This document shows positions 42,653 through 52,515 of a stretch of 64,000 bases of DNA, one piece after another. This DNA is from Alphaproteobacteria bacterium 41-28. GTDB taxonomy: Bacteria; Pseudomonadota; Alphaproteobacteria; UBA9655. The notes below the pieces were generated by a model. That model saw only the letters and a program-made list of their open reading frames with translations, did not search any database and was not told the DNA's origin. Made by a program: the position numbers and the translations under genes. The DNA lies in assembly GCA_001897795.1 (NCBI GenBank), contig MKUL01000048.1:78422-142421 (forward strand). The letters are read 5' to 3'. Numbering within the stretch: the first letter of the stretch is position 1; the number at the start of each line of letters is the position of its first letter.

Positions 42653-43866
42653 GCAGCGAGGTACTCTCTTGCCAATCGTTTTCCTTCTTCAACTGCAGGT
42701 TGGTCGAAGGCATTTACGTTAATAAAATATGACATCAAGATTGTCTCAATCATAAAGTGCATCATTAAAGCTCCTAAATTAGATTCGTTGATGACATCAA
42801 GTGTGATCAAACGAGTGGGGCACTTATGACGGATTAAAGTTTCGCAGGTAGCCTTTTGTTCTGCTTCAAAGAGGTCCCCCATAGATTTGTCAGTAAATTC
42901 AGGAACGAGCGATAGCTGAATGCGATTTCCTACCCCCTTCCAGGAAGGTGAGATTATTGTGAAAAATTTATCTTTCGGGCCATCGAGGTAAAGTTGAAGC
43001 TGGCTGTGTTGAACGACCGTCCCTAGGGCAGGAATGGGTGTCGTTCCTCTTCCTTCTTTTCCTAGGCTTTCAGCCCATAATTGGCAATACCATAAGGAAA
43101 AAAGATTCAATTGATCTGCATATGGCAGCATGACAGAAAGGGTTTTTTGATGGTATTTTTCTAAATACACCGACATCGCTGCGCCCATAAGAGCAGGAGG
43201 ACAATCCTCGTTAAGGTGTTGGTGCAAAACGTCCTTTGCCCCTTCCCGAAAAGCATAGGGATCAAGACCTGCGAGGATTGCTGGTAAAAGTCCCACGAGT
43301 GAGAAACAGGAATACCGTCCTCCTACAGTTTTGGGATGATCCAAACACAGCCAATTCTGTTCTTCAGCAAGCTTTCGTAAAGGATTGTTCGTTGGCTCTG
43401 TAATAACGATACAGTTTTCTTCAATGCCTTTTTCTTGTATGCGCTGCAAACAGGTGAGTAACTGCAAAAGGGTTTCAACCGTTGATCCAGACTTAGAAAT
43501 GGCTAAAATGCCTGTTTTTTTAAAGTTTATTTTTTGAAACAAAGACGTGAACGTGTGAGGATCAATGTTGTCGAGAAAATGAAGACGCGGTTTTTCTTGG
43601 GTAGCAAGGGCATAAAGAGCTTGCCCACCGAGACTAGACCCGCCTGTGCCTAAAATAAGCACATCTTCTAGGTCTGCAAATCGACTTGCGGCAACTTTAA
43701 GAAGTTCAATGTCTTTCGTTTCCTCCACCAATGAGAGGGGAGCAAGCTCTCCCTTTCGATAGGCATTTCGAAATGTTTCTAAAGCATTTGATTTTAGAAA
43801 GGTGTGGAGAATGGCTCTATTACTGCTTCCATCATCACATCCTTCGAGATTTTGGGTATACATCAT
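42649..43866 (-). CDS. pgi: Glucose-6-phosphate isomerase
   Basis: 405 residues, the shorter form. Phosphate-binding and SIS motifs include ILGTGGSSLGGQAL near 73 and ISKSGSTVETL near 125; GGRYSCFSLVGLLPA and GKEGRGTTP lie in the catalytic region. It interconverts glucose-6-phosphate and fructose-6-phosphate. It overlaps the upstream peptidase gene by ATGA and mutL by ATGA, giving tight translational coupling. Confidence 0.93.
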   Translation of the reverse strand: MMYTQNLEGCDDGSSNRAILHTFLKSNALETFRNAYRKGELAPLSLVEETKDIELLKVAASRFADLEDVLILGTGGSSLGGQALYALATQEKPRLHFLDNIDPHTFTSLFQKINFKKTGILAISKSGSTVETLLQLLTCLQRIQEKGIEENCIVITEPTNNPLRKLAEEQNWLCLDHPKTVGGRYSCFSLVGLLPAILAGLDPYAFREGAKDVLHQHLNEDCPPALMGAAMSVYLEKYHQKTLSVMLPYADQLNLFSLWYCQLWAESLGKEGRGTTPIPALGTVVQHSQLQLYLDGPKDKFFTIISPSWKGVGNRIQLSLVPEFTDKSMGDLFEAEQKATCETLIRHKCPTRLITLDVINESNLGALMMHFMIETILMSYFINVNAFDQPAVEEGKRLAREYLAA

Positions 43867-45176
43867 TTTTTACCTTTAGGAGGATTAGATTTAGAGGACC
43901 GCCCTATAATTACTAAAGTCAAAGATTTAGGCTGTAGAACTTCTTCAGTAAATAGGTTAATTTCTCCGAGAGTTACTTTTTCAGCCGTTTCCAAAAGGGT
44001 TCTTGCTTTATCGGGGCTCAAATTAAAAGACAAAGGATCGGCATATTCCTTCGCAACCCTTTTTGTACTTGTTAAAGTTAAAATCTTATCTCGTTTAAAG
44101 GCTAACTTTGCGCTACTTAACTCTGTTTGAGTAATCCCAAAGTCTTTCAGTCTTTCCCATTCGGATCGAATAAATTTAGCAACCTTAGGGGCATTCGTAC
44201 ATTCACAAGCAAAAATTCCCTGCAAAAGGTCAACATTTTTATAGTGACCGGCATTGAACTGGATAGAATAAATAAGGCCTCGTTTTTCTCTCAGCTCATC
44301 ATAAAGGCGCTGATACAGGACGTATTGGAGAAGCAAAAACTTGGGATAATCTTTGCTTAAAGGATTTACCCCCGGTTGTGCAAAGGCAACAACGGATTGA
44401 GGGACATCTCTTTCGATCAGAATTTCTTTGTTACTCCAACGGGGGTTGAGGGAATTAGGAGGTGAAGAAGGAAGATGTAGATCTAATGCCCCAAAGGTGG
44501 CCTCTAAAAGCTCGATAAGCTCTTTTTTATTAACATCACCAACGACGACAATCTTAGGTTTACTACTTAAAAAGTTGGTAATTGTTTCCTTCTTCATATC
44601 TTCAGCTGTGAGGGATTCAATGATTTGTGAGGTCTTGTCAAGATCAATCTTGAAAGAAGAATCCGGGAAAATAGTTTGTAATAATTTTATAGAGGAACTC
44701 AACTCCAGGTCTTCTTTGTAATAGGCTACGGACGATATAGCTCGCGTTTTGCTATAGGATAAATCTGCTTTCTGGAATTGAGGGTCACCAATAAGGCGAG
44801 CCCATACCTTAAGTGATGAAGCTAAGCCATCTTTGGTTGTTTTAAGAGTCAATGTGGTTTGTGAGATACCAATTTCCAGTGACGCCCAAGCAGGTGTTTC
44901 TTTTGAAAAACGATCCATTTCCAAGGGAGATAAGATACCTGCACCTGTAAGAATTGCAGAATGAAAAAGGGAAGTTTCTGGTTTGAAGGGGGACCTAAGC
45001 TTAGCCCTGTCGAATTTAAAAACCAAAGAAATAACAGGGGACGTGTTGTCTTCCACAAGCCAAACCTCAAGCCCGGAAGGTGTTTTAAAGGACTGGATCG
45101 GAAGAACATCTGCCCTAACAGAGATAATCGACACACAAAAAAGAAAGCATAAAAAAAACTTTAATTCTCTTAACAT
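43863..45176 (-). CDS. M16-family peptidase subunit without zinc site
   Basis: 437 residues: a signal peptide ending SVRADV and two M16 domains. The inverse zinc motif HxxEH is absent; SLFHSAILTG is at that place. Such subunits, like the alpha subunit of mitochondrial processing peptidase, pair with an active partner, here the gene just upstream (stop/start overlap TAATG). The C-terminal half keeps the YDELREKRGLIYSI region typical of the substrate-binding subunit. Confidence 0.9.
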   Translation of the reverse strand: MLRELKFFLCFLFCVSIISVRADVLPIQSFKTPSGLEVWLVEDNTSPVISLVFKFDRAKLRSPFKPETSLFHSAILTGAGILSPLEMDRFSKETPAWASLEIGISQTTLTLKTTKDGLASSLKVWARLIGDPQFQKADLSYSKTRAISSVAYYKEDLELSSSIKLLQTIFPDSSFKIDLDKTSQIIESLTAEDMKKETITNFLSSKPKIVVVGDVNKKELIELLEATFGALDLHLPSSPPNSLNPRWSNKEILIERDVPQSVVAFAQPGVNPLSKDYPKFLLLQYVLYQRLYDELREKRGLIYSIQFNAGHYKNVDLLQGIFACECTNAPKVAKFIRSEWERLKDFGITQTELSSAKLAFKRDKILTLTSTKRVAKEYADPLSFNLSPDKARTLLETAEKVTLGEINLFTEEVLQPKSLTLVIIGRSSKSNPPKGKK

Positions 45177-46552
45177 TAGGACCTCCCGGAGAGAGGAGCT
45201 GATGAGTAAGTCGGCTTTTTCAAAATACCCGTAGCAGCCTTCTCTTTTATTAAGTATTTCTTAATAACCCTTTGTATGTCTGCAGATGTCACTTTTTCGT
45301 AATCTTGAAATAAAGAATTAATTTGATCTAAAGTTAAGCCCGCATTAAGGACAGCTCCCAACAGATGAGCGCGTTTGTAAATGTCATCTAATTGCATAAC
45401 CCATTCATTGTAAGAATAGCGCCGTACGAGCGCTAGAACTTCTGGTTTCAAGCCCGTCTGAGCTATTTGATCGATTCCATCGTTTATAATCGTTTCAATT
45501 TCTTTTGTTTTGGATCCATCAACGGAGTTAACAGATATTGCAAAGCTCCAAGGATCTAAGAATTCCATGAACAAGCATTGGGTTGAAAAATCGGTTGCAA
45601 GTTTCTTTTTATGGACAAGAACTTCATAAAGACTACCTTCAAAGTCTCCGGATAAGAAGACACTCAAAAGAGAAAGAGCTAAAAGATCTTGATAATTTTG
45701 TTTTTTAAGGTTTGGGAGAGGATAAATCTGCTCTAAATAAAATTCAGCAGCTCGGGGATGTTCTGTAATTACAGGCTCAATTTTGGGTTTTTCAGATGGT
45801 TCTTGAGGACGATTTCTTTCGACTTTTGGGCCAGCCGGGATATTTCCATAATAGGTCTCAGCCCAGGTGCGCACTTGAGCAGGGTCAAAATCTCCTGAGA
45901 CGATAATAAAGGCATTGCTTGGATGATACCATTTTTTATGAAAATCCTTTATATCTTCGAGAGTTAAGGCACGAATATCTTTTTCCCAGCCAATGATTGG
46001 ATTTTTATAGGGATGAACGGTGAAAAACTGGCTATTAAATTGTTCACTGTAAAGTCCTGTCGGATCATTTTCGGCACCCATAAGTCGTTCTTCAAGGATA
46101 ACATTTTTTTCTATTTCAAACCTATCTTTGTTAAAAGCAACTCCTCGCATACGTCCTGCTTCGTATTGCATGAGGAGCGGCAAATGATCTGTCGTTACCA
46201 TTTTGTAATAATAGGTATAATCTTGCGATGTAAAAGCGTTGGAATGGGTATCAGAAGAATTAAAATCTTCCAGAAACTGCCCCATCTGAACTTCAGGTAA
46301 GGCTGATTCCATTAAGTGTTCTAAGTAATGAGCAAGCCCTGTTTTCCCTGGGAGTTCATCTGCCGATCCCACTTTAAACCAAGTCGTATAACTGACAATG
46401 GGAGCCCGTTTATTCTGCATAAGGATAAACTGCAATCCGTTTTTCAGTGTAAAAGTTTCATAAACGAACATGGGGGCTGCGTAAAGGTGCCCAGCCATTG
46501 ATAATATTATCAGAAAAATCCCTACTAGTCTTTTTATCATGCTTATCATCAT
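45176..46552 (-). CDS. M16-family zinc metallopeptidase, active subunit
   Basis: 458 residues: a signal peptide (KRLVGIFLIILSMAGHLYA) and two M16 domains. The zinc site is HYLEH in GKTGLAHYLEHLM near residue 80, with the third ligand Glu in EIEKNVILEER about 75 residues later. It probably acts in the periplasm with its inactive partner downstream, degrading peptides or leader sequences. It lies two bases after the DUF3035 lipoprotein gene. Confidence 0.92.
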   Translation of the reverse strand: MMISMIKRLVGIFLIILSMAGHLYAAPMFVYETFTLKNGLQFILMQNKRAPIVSYTTWFKVGSADELPGKTGLAHYLEHLMESALPEVQMGQFLEDFNSSDTHSNAFTSQDYTYYYKMVTTDHLPLLMQYEAGRMRGVAFNKDRFEIEKNVILEERLMGAENDPTGLYSEQFNSQFFTVHPYKNPIIGWEKDIRALTLEDIKDFHKKWYHPSNAFIIVSGDFDPAQVRTWAETYYGNIPAGPKVERNRPQEPSEKPKIEPVITEHPRAAEFYLEQIYPLPNLKKQNYQDLLALSLLSVFLSGDFEGSLYEVLVHKKKLATDFSTQCLFMEFLDPWSFAISVNSVDGSKTKEIETIINDGIDQIAQTGLKPEVLALVRRYSYNEWVMQLDDIYKRAHLLGAVLNAGLTLDQINSLFQDYEKVTSADIQRVIKKYLIKEKAATGILKKPTYSSAPLSGRS

Positions 46553-46554
46553 AA

Positions 46555-47055
46555 TTATGGCGCTGGAGCTGGGTATATGGCAATTCCTTGATTCTGAAGC
46601 TTGATGGTTTCTTCTGTAGGATTAATAACTTCTCCCACGGGAGTTGCCTCTTTTATACCTAATTGTTCAAGCCAAGGCTTGTCTTTTGCACTTTCAATGT
46701 GTGATTCTTCATCTACTTGGCGTCGAATATCATCTTGCTTTCCTTCAGAACCTGCCATTTCAAGAAGGGCTTTTTGAGCCGGGCTTGCTGTTCCCGCGCC
46801 AGGTGCCGATCCCAGAAGTTTTTCCTTCTTAGCTGCCATTTCTCGCACGTCTTGAGGACGGGGAGCACCGGGTTCTGGCAGAGGCAAGCTGAAAAAATCG
46901 GGAGGCATATCCAAAGGTTGAATACTTGGATCAACGGAGAATTCATCAGGAGGGTCGCGTTCTATACCCAATGTTTTTTTGACAGAACCGCAGCCGTGCA
47001 GAAAAAAGCATCCAGATAGTAGCATAATGGTAACAAGGCGTGAGCGTGAACTCAT
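46555..47055 (-). CDS. DUF3035-family lipoprotein
   Basis: 166 residues from ATG 47055, which overlaps the lspA stop as ATGA and follows GAGGGA. A lipoprotein signal ends FLHGCGS. The mature part contains the family's ERDPPDEFSVDPSIQPLDMPPDF stretch (residues about 30-55) and a C-terminal helix. This family is typical of alphaproteobacteria, lies next to lspA and M16 genes, and may belong to outer-membrane biogenesis. Confidence 0.88.
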   Translation of the reverse strand: MSSRSRLVTIMLLSGCFFLHGCGSVKKTLGIERDPPDEFSVDPSIQPLDMPPDFFSLPLPEPGAPRPQDVREMAAKKEKLLGSAPGAGTASPAQKALLEMAGSEGKQDDIRRQVDEESHIESAKDKPWLEQLGIKEATPVGEVINPTEETIKLQNQGIAIYPAPAP

Positions 47056-47525
47056 TTTTTTTCCCTCACATAACTTTCTATTAGTAAAAGACACACCCCC
47101 ACGGTAATGGCACTATCCGCCACATTAAACGCGGGAAAATGATAACCCAGAATGTAAACATGAACATAAATAAAATCAACTACGGCTCCAAAACGAAGGC
47201 GATCAATAATATTTCCAATGGCCCCCCCAATAATCATGCTAAGGCTAACTAGCAAAAGTTTATCCGTTGTTCGCCAGAGCCAAATCCCTAAAATAATGGA
47301 AATGGCTAAAGCCATTCCAATAAGTCCTAGGCTTCCCCAGAGGGTGTGGGCCTGTAATAAACCAAAGCCAACACCCTTGTTCCATGTGAGGACAATATCT
47401 AAAAATGGAAGAACGGGTATGACAGCAGGTGGATTCATCAGGTCGTAAAGAATCCAAGCTTTGGATGCTTGATCAAGCCCTATAACAAAAAAGGCGATGA
47501 GAAAGGCATAAAGGAGGCGGGTCAT
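47052..47525 (-). CDS. lspA: Lipoprotein signal peptidase II
   Basis: 157 residues from ATG 47525 (ribosome binding site AGGTGA); the frame is open upstream into the ileS end. Four membrane helices with the catalytic Asp pair in GNIIDRLRFGAVVDFI and FNVADSAIT. It cleaves prolipoprotein signal peptides in the inner membrane, and would process the neighbouring lipoprotein. Confidence 0.95.
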   Translation of the reverse strand: MTRLLYAFLIAFFVIGLDQASKAWILYDLMNPPAVIPVLPFLDIVLTWNKGVGFGLLQAHTLWGSLGLIGMALAISIILGIWLWRTTDKLLLVSLSMIIGGAIGNIIDRLRFGAVVDFIYVHVYILGYHFPAFNVADSAITVGVCLLLIESYVREKK

Positions 47526-47556
47526 AGATTCACCTTTTTCGCTGTATACTAAGCTT

Positions 47557-50382
47557 TTATTTAACGCCATCAATTCTCTCCACGACATTGGCACAACGAC
47601 GACAAAGATCGGAGTAGGCAGTAACCGTTCCTACTTCTGGCAAGACTTTCCAACAACGCGCACATTTTTCACCATGAGCAAGTTCAACACGAACACCTAG
47701 CTCTGGAACCTCACTCAGGGTTAATGTTTCTTCCGGCAAAACATGAGTTTCCGAGACCTCGACCTTAGAAGTAATGGAAAGCTCAGCCAAATCAACCCCT
47801 TCTATAAAAGGCTTAAATGATGGCGTAAGGAAAACCTTTAATTGGGCCTGCAAACTCGACCCGATTTGTTTCGAAGCTCGCGCGACTTCTAATGCACCTG
47901 TCATAACCTTCCGAATATTTCGAAGCCCTTCATATTTTTCCGCAAGTTCCGGCGCATCCCATGTAAAGGGGAGGGATGGAAAGAGCTGGAGGTGAACGCT
48001 TCCTTTTTGACTGGGATATCGAGAAAGCCAGGTTTCTTCTGCTGTAAAGCATAAGACGGGAGCAAGCCAATTTGTCAGACATTCAAATATAAGGTCCATT
48101 ACTGTTCTTGTCGCTTTCCGCTTCAGATCCTCAGGATGATCGCAGTAAAGGGAATCCTTTCGAATGTCAAAATAAAACGCAGAAAGATCTGCCGCACAGA
48201 AATTATGGATCTCCGAATAGAGAGCTTGGAAAGTATAAGTGTTTGAAGCTTCGCGAACTTTTTGGTCAATCTCGTAAAGACGATGAAGAATCCATTTTTC
48301 TAGCTCGGGCATCTGATCATACTCGATTTTTTCATCTTCAGAAAATCCTGCTAAAGCTCCCAATAAATAACGCAAGGTATTTCGATATCGGCGGTAAATA
48401 TCTTGTTGACGCTTAAGAATTTCAGGACCGACGCGCAAGTCTTCATAGTAGTCACTACTCACAACCCAAAGACGCAAGATATCTGCGCCCATCGTTTGGG
48501 TAACAGTTTGCGGAGATACAGCGTCCCCAGCAGATTTGGACATCTTTCGTCCATCCTCACCAACGATAAAGCCATGAGTTAGGACCTGCTTGTAAGGAGC
48601 TGCATGGACCGTTCCACAAGCAACAAGCAGGGAGGTTTGAAACCATCCACGATGTTGATCAGAGCCTTCTAGATAGAGATTAGCAGGCCAATGAAGTTCT
48701 GGACGATGGCGCAGGACGAAGCTTTGGGTCGAACCAGAATCAAACCAAACATCGAGGATATCTTGGACTTGCTCGTAATCGTCAGGATTATATTTGGGCC
48801 CTAAGAAATCTGCAGGATCGGCCGTGTACCAAACATCAGAACCTTTTTGGTCTACGGCCTGGACAATTCGCTCAACAACCTCATGATCGCGTAATACGTC
48901 CCCCGTTTCTTTGTTCATAAAGAGAGTTAAAGGTGTGCCCCAAGCTCGTTGACGAGAAAGATTCCAGTCAGGACGATTTTCAATCATATTGTGAATACGT
49001 TTTTTAGAGGCTTCTGGAATCCATTGAACAGTTTCAATGGCTTCAAGAGCCCTTTTCCGTAACTTTAACTTTTTGTCATCAAGGTTAATAAACCATTGGG
49101 GAGTCGTTCGATAAATTAAAGGTTTTTTCGAACGCCAAGAATGAGGATAGCTATGAATAAGTGTCCCTTGTTTTAAGAGAGCTCCTTTTTCCTCAAGTTT
49201 GGCAATAATTTCTGGAGCTATTTTATAAACATGTTTACCTGCGAAAAGGGGCACAGAGTCATAGTAAAGACCATCTTCTGCAACGGTTTCAGGAACTTCG
49301 AGATCAAATTCTTGTCCCAAGGCAAAATCTTCAACACCATGACCAGGTGCTGTGTGTACAAGACCAGTCCCTGCCTCAAGAGTCACATGTTCTCCTGGGA
49401 GGAGGGGCACATCAAAATCATAGCCTTCACCATAAAAAGGATGATGGGAGTGGGTGTCTTTAAGTTGAGATCCTTTAAACTCTTTGAGAACCGTGCTTTT
49501 TGTAATTCCTACTTCAGCTTCAACAGCTTCTTGAAGGCTCTTTGCGACAAGAATTACCTCGCCCGGACGTGCCAATGAATTTTCTTGTATGCTATCAACC
49601 CGGAGGGCAATGTAATCAATATCCTTTCCATAAGCGATAGCGCGGTTTCCAGGTAGGGTCCAAGCTGTGGTCGTCCAAATAACTGCACTCGCCCCTTCTA
49701 AAGCAGGAAGATGGGTTGTTGTGATCGGAAAGCGGACAAAGATCGAAGGGGATTCTATGTCGTAGTATTCAACCTCCATTTCAGCGAGAGCCGTTTTTTC
49801 AACAACGGACCACATGACAGGCTTAATGCCACGATAAAGGCTTCCATTCATCAGGAAGGTCCCCAGAATACGTATGATATCAGCTTCCGCTTTATAAGCC
49901 ATTGTCGTGTAAGGAAGATCCCATTCAGCTGTCACGCCCAAGCGTTTAAATTCTTCTCTTTGTATATTGATCCATTCCTCAGCAAAGACTCGGCACTCTT
50001 GGCGGAACTGGATGAGTGGAATATCATCCTTCTCAATTCCTTGTTTTCGGTATTTTTCTTCAATTTTTGTTTCAATGGGAAGACCGTGACAATCCCAACC
50101 AGGAATAAAGGGTGTTGATCTTCCTAATTTGTATTGAGACTTATTCACCACATCTTTCAAAATTTTATTAAGTGCGTGTCCAAGATGAATGTTTCCATTA
50201 GCATAAGGAGGACCATCATGGAGAACAAAAAGCTCATGCCCCTCTGCTTTTTCCTGCATGAGGTGATAAAGGTCGATATGTTCCCATCGCTTCAAAAGTT
50301 CGGGCTCCCGTTCGGGCAAATTACCCTTCATCGGAAAGTCTGTTGTGGGCAAGAAAATAGTTGGACGATAATCTCGGGTCAT
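47557..50382 (-). CDS. ileS: Isoleucyl-tRNA synthetase
   Basis: 941 residues, class Ia. HIGH-type motif PYANGNIHLGHAL near 57, CP1 editing domain with WTTTAWTLPGNRA, KMSKS motif GRKMSKSAGD near 615, anticodon domain, and a C-terminal zinc finger with CARCWK and CRRC. It charges tRNA-Ile and edits Val. It heads the long operon to mutL. Confidence 0.97.
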   Translation of the reverse strand: MTRDYRPTIFLPTTDFPMKGNLPEREPELLKRWEHIDLYHLMQEKAEGHELFVLHDGPPYANGNIHLGHALNKILKDVVNKSQYKLGRSTPFIPGWDCHGLPIETKIEEKYRKQGIEKDDIPLIQFRQECRVFAEEWINIQREEFKRLGVTAEWDLPYTTMAYKAEADIIRILGTFLMNGSLYRGIKPVMWSVVEKTALAEMEVEYYDIESPSIFVRFPITTTHLPALEGASAVIWTTTAWTLPGNRAIAYGKDIDYIALRVDSIQENSLARPGEVILVAKSLQEAVEAEVGITKSTVLKEFKGSQLKDTHSHHPFYGEGYDFDVPLLPGEHVTLEAGTGLVHTAPGHGVEDFALGQEFDLEVPETVAEDGLYYDSVPLFAGKHVYKIAPEIIAKLEEKGALLKQGTLIHSYPHSWRSKKPLIYRTTPQWFINLDDKKLKLRKRALEAIETVQWIPEASKKRIHNMIENRPDWNLSRQRAWGTPLTLFMNKETGDVLRDHEVVERIVQAVDQKGSDVWYTADPADFLGPKYNPDDYEQVQDILDVWFDSGSTQSFVLRHRPELHWPANLYLEGSDQHRGWFQTSLLVACGTVHAAPYKQVLTHGFIVGEDGRKMSKSAGDAVSPQTVTQTMGADILRLWVVSSDYYEDLRVGPEILKRQQDIYRRYRNTLRYLLGALAGFSEDEKIEYDQMPELEKWILHRLYEIDQKVREASNTYTFQALYSEIHNFCAADLSAFYFDIRKDSLYCDHPEDLKRKATRTVMDLIFECLTNWLAPVLCFTAEETWLSRYPSQKGSVHLQLFPSLPFTWDAPELAEKYEGLRNIRKVMTGALEVARASKQIGSSLQAQLKVFLTPSFKPFIEGVDLAELSITSKVEVSETHVLPEETLTLSEVPELGVRVELAHGEKCARCWKVLPEVGTVTAYSDLCRRCANVVERIDGVK

Positions 50383-50454
50383 GGCACTACAAATTGCTTT
50401 TTAAATTTGACGTTATATTAGTGCCATCGATCCTTTCGTTCGTCAAATAAGATC

Positions 50455-50988
50455 TTATCTATCAGTTTTGGGAACAGCGCTTTTTTCTTTGATCTCATAA
50501 TAGAGAACCACCATGGGGACTACATATTTTTGTAGTCTTTGAACTGCTTCTGAGCATTCGTTATCTAACTCTTTAATTTCACCTAACAAAAATTGTGCTT
50601 TTTCATCAGTTGGAATTCGCTTAATGATTTCAATCATAATATCTCGTCTTTTGTTGAACGTATTATAAAAATTCAAATCTTTCTGAAATTCTTGATAAGG
50701 ATATTCTTTTGTATAATTAATCAAGGTCTCACATTTGCTTTCATTATTTACACAGAAGGGTTTTTTTACATTCAACTCCCAAAGATCCGGAGAAAGAGAA
50801 GCTTCATCTGCTAAAAAAATTTTTGTCCTCGCTTCACATTTTTGTGCCGAGCCCTTAGCGGTATCAGCAACTAAGCTTTTAATTTTTTCTGGGCTGGGAT
50901 TTGCCTGTGAATTCACTGTTTGGACAAGACAAAGTACAAGAGTAGCGCTGATGATGGTTAAAAAATACCTTGAATTAATAGACATCAT
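50455..50988 (-). CDS. Secreted helical protein of unknown function
   Basis: 177 residues with a signal peptide (YFLTIISATLVLCLVQTVNSQA). The mature part has five Cys and is mostly helical and charged; no family was recognised. It is the last gene of the group 51879 to 50455, eight bases after the membrane gene, so probably cotranscribed with the DUF883-like pair. Confidence 0.65.
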   Translation of the reverse strand: MMSINSRYFLTIISATLVLCLVQTVNSQANPSPEKIKSLVADTAKGSAQKCEARTKIFLADEASLSPDLWELNVKKPFCVNNESKCETLINYTKEYPYQEFQKDLNFYNTFNKRRDIMIEIIKRIPTDEKAQFLLGEIKELDNECSEAVQRLQKYVVPMVVLYYEIKEKSAVPKTDR

Positions 50989-50995
50989 TTTTCAC

Positions 50996-51439
50996 CTAAT
51001 TTTTCAAGTGGCCTATTGTTTTCAAAAGATCACATAGATTATTAAAGGTATTTTTTTTACAGCCTTTAAACTCTGATAAGACTAAACCACTCACAAAAGA
51101 GAAGAGAATTATTTTGTAACTGTTTTTTGCAATGAAGGCGTCGACATCAATATCTTTTATAATTTGTTCAGCTTTTTCAATCACATCATCGATAGGACGT
51201 GATTGTTTTCGTCGACTTATGAAGATAAGAAGACAACCCAATCCTGCAAAGAAAAGAACAAAAATAACACCGCTTTGAATGTATCCAAGGATCGGGACAA
51301 GGAACTCAAAAAGAAAGTATAGTCCAATGATGATTGCGACTCCAAGAAAAAGGTATCCCAGCATCCGAAGGACCACAAGTGCCATACTTTCTTTTGGCTT
51401 CAGTAAAAAACTAATGAGAGTATTGGCTTGTTCCATCAT
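50996..51439 (-). CDS. Small membrane protein of unknown function
   Basis: 147 residues: two close membrane helices (about 20-45 and 52-72, LVVLRMLGYLFLGVAIIIGL and VIFVLFFAGLGCLLIFI), a polar stretch, and a third hydrophobic segment near 110. Its ATG overlaps the upstream DUF883-like stop as ATGA. The arrangement resembles YqjD-YqjE-YqjK-type membrane modules, but similarity is not strong enough to name it. Confidence 0.6.
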   Translation of the reverse strand: MMEQANTLISFLLKPKESMALVVLRMLGYLFLGVAIIIGLYFLFEFLVPILGYIQSGVIFVLFFAGLGCLLIFISRRKQSRPIDDVIEKAEQIIKDIDVDAFIAKNSYKIILFSFVSGLVLSEFKGCKKNTFNNLCDLLKTIGHLKN

Positions 51440-51879
51440 TTTGAACGACTCAAAAGTTTTCCAATGATAAATCCAATCCCTAGCGCATAGGCTGCACAGG
51501 TAAGGGGGTTCTTTTTTATATAGTCCTGTGCTTGATTCATTTTATCACAGCTATAGTTTGCGATTTCATCTTTATAATGATGGAGCTGATCTATGGTGAG
51601 GTGTGTTGAGAATTCATCAAAAGAATCGTTCAATTTGTCAAAAATTTCTAAGGAGTATTCTTTAATTTCTTCAAATGTATCTTGAGAGGAAGATTGTAAT
51701 TTTTTGAAAGCAACATCAGCCTTTTTAAGGTTTTCTTTTATTTTTTTACTTTCAGATACGAGCTGTGCTTTGTCAGCAGATTTATAATTCGCCAGCAAAA
51801 CATCTATTTTTGAAATCTTATCTTTGTATTTTTCCAAAGTTGATTCCGTTTTTTTAATAAACTTTTCTTTCTTGTCCAT
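51436..51879 (-). CDS. DUF883/ElaB-YqjD-like membrane-anchored protein
   Basis: 147 residues from ATG 51879, after GAAGGGA; the earlier ATG at 51933 is less supported. A long Lys/Glu-rich coiled coil (residues about 5-110) ends with YIKKNPLTCAAYALGIGFIIGK, the C-terminal anchor typical of the ElaB/YqjD/DUF883 proteins that tether ribosomes to the membrane in stationary phase. It is the first gene of a three-gene operon. Confidence 0.75.
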   Translation of the reverse strand: MDKKEKFIKKTESTLEKYKDKISKIDVLLANYKSADKAQLVSESKKIKENLKKADVAFKKLQSSSQDTFEEIKEYSLEIFDKLNDSFDEFSTHLTIDQLHHYKDEIANYSCDKMNQAQDYIKKNPLTCAAYALGIGFIIGKLLSRSK

Positions 51880-52041
51880 GTTCGTATCCCTTCTCGAAAA
51901 TGTTTTCTCACAAAAAAAGCAATCAAACTTCAAATGTGCGGTATTACAAAGATCATTGTGAAGGAACCAAGTTAATAAATGGTTAATGGAGAGGCATGTG
52001 GGGAAAGAGAATGAGAGAGGAGAATGGAGAAATACAACTTC

Positions 52042-52069
52042 TTGACAGTGATACCGTACTCGGTATCAT
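52042..52069 (+). promoter_or_regulatory. Promoter with perfect palindromic operator of hicB
   Basis: TTGACA at 52042-52047, 16 bp, TATCAT at 52064-52069. Between them lies TGATACCG-TACT-CGGTATCA (52049-52068), a perfect eight-base inverted repeat covering spacer and -10. It suits a ribbon-helix-helix repressor such as the C-terminal domain of HicB, whose gene starts 36 bp downstream. Confidence 0.75.
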
Positions 52070-52104
52070 AAAGTTATACGGAAATTTAAAAACGCATCTC
52101 ATCT

Positions 52105-52469
52105 ATGAGAAAGAAATTACCTTATGCAACTATTATTCGGCCCTTAACTAAAGAAGAAGGAAGTGGCTATTTGGCCGAATTTCCTGATCTTCCGGGATGT
52201 TATGGGATGGAGAGACTCCTGAATTGGCTTTAAAGGAAGCCGAATCTGCCATGCTATCCTGGATTGAAACTGCAAAGGAGTTTGGTGACCATGTCCCTCA
52301 TCCCAAGGAAGAGTATAGTGGTCAATGGCGATTACGTGTTCCCAAAAGTCTGCATGCGGAACTTGCCTATAGGGCTAAGTATGAAGGGGTTAGTCTTAAT
52401 ACCTTGGTGATTACGATTTTATCAGGGTATGTTGGGCATGTTCACAAAGAGGAGAAGCACTCTCGTTAA
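52105..52469 (+). pseudogene. hicB: HicB-family antitoxin, frameshifted, no HicA
   Basis: From ATG 52105 the frame gives RKKLPYATIIRPLTKEEGSG, YLAEFPDLPGCYG and stops soon after. The second half continues in another frame from about 52203: DGETPELALKEAESAMLSWI, then a ribbon-helix-helix domain (LRVPKSLHAELAYRAKYEGV). The HicB consensus LPGCxxDGxTPxEA shows one base missing near 52200-52205. ATG 52197 could make the DNA-binding half alone, which might still bind the operator upstream. No hicA lies within 170 bp upstream or downstream. Confidence 0.85.
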
Positions 52470-52515
52470 AGCACTCGAGTTATCCTACTCCTTTTTTATC
52501 ATCGATATTTTTGTT

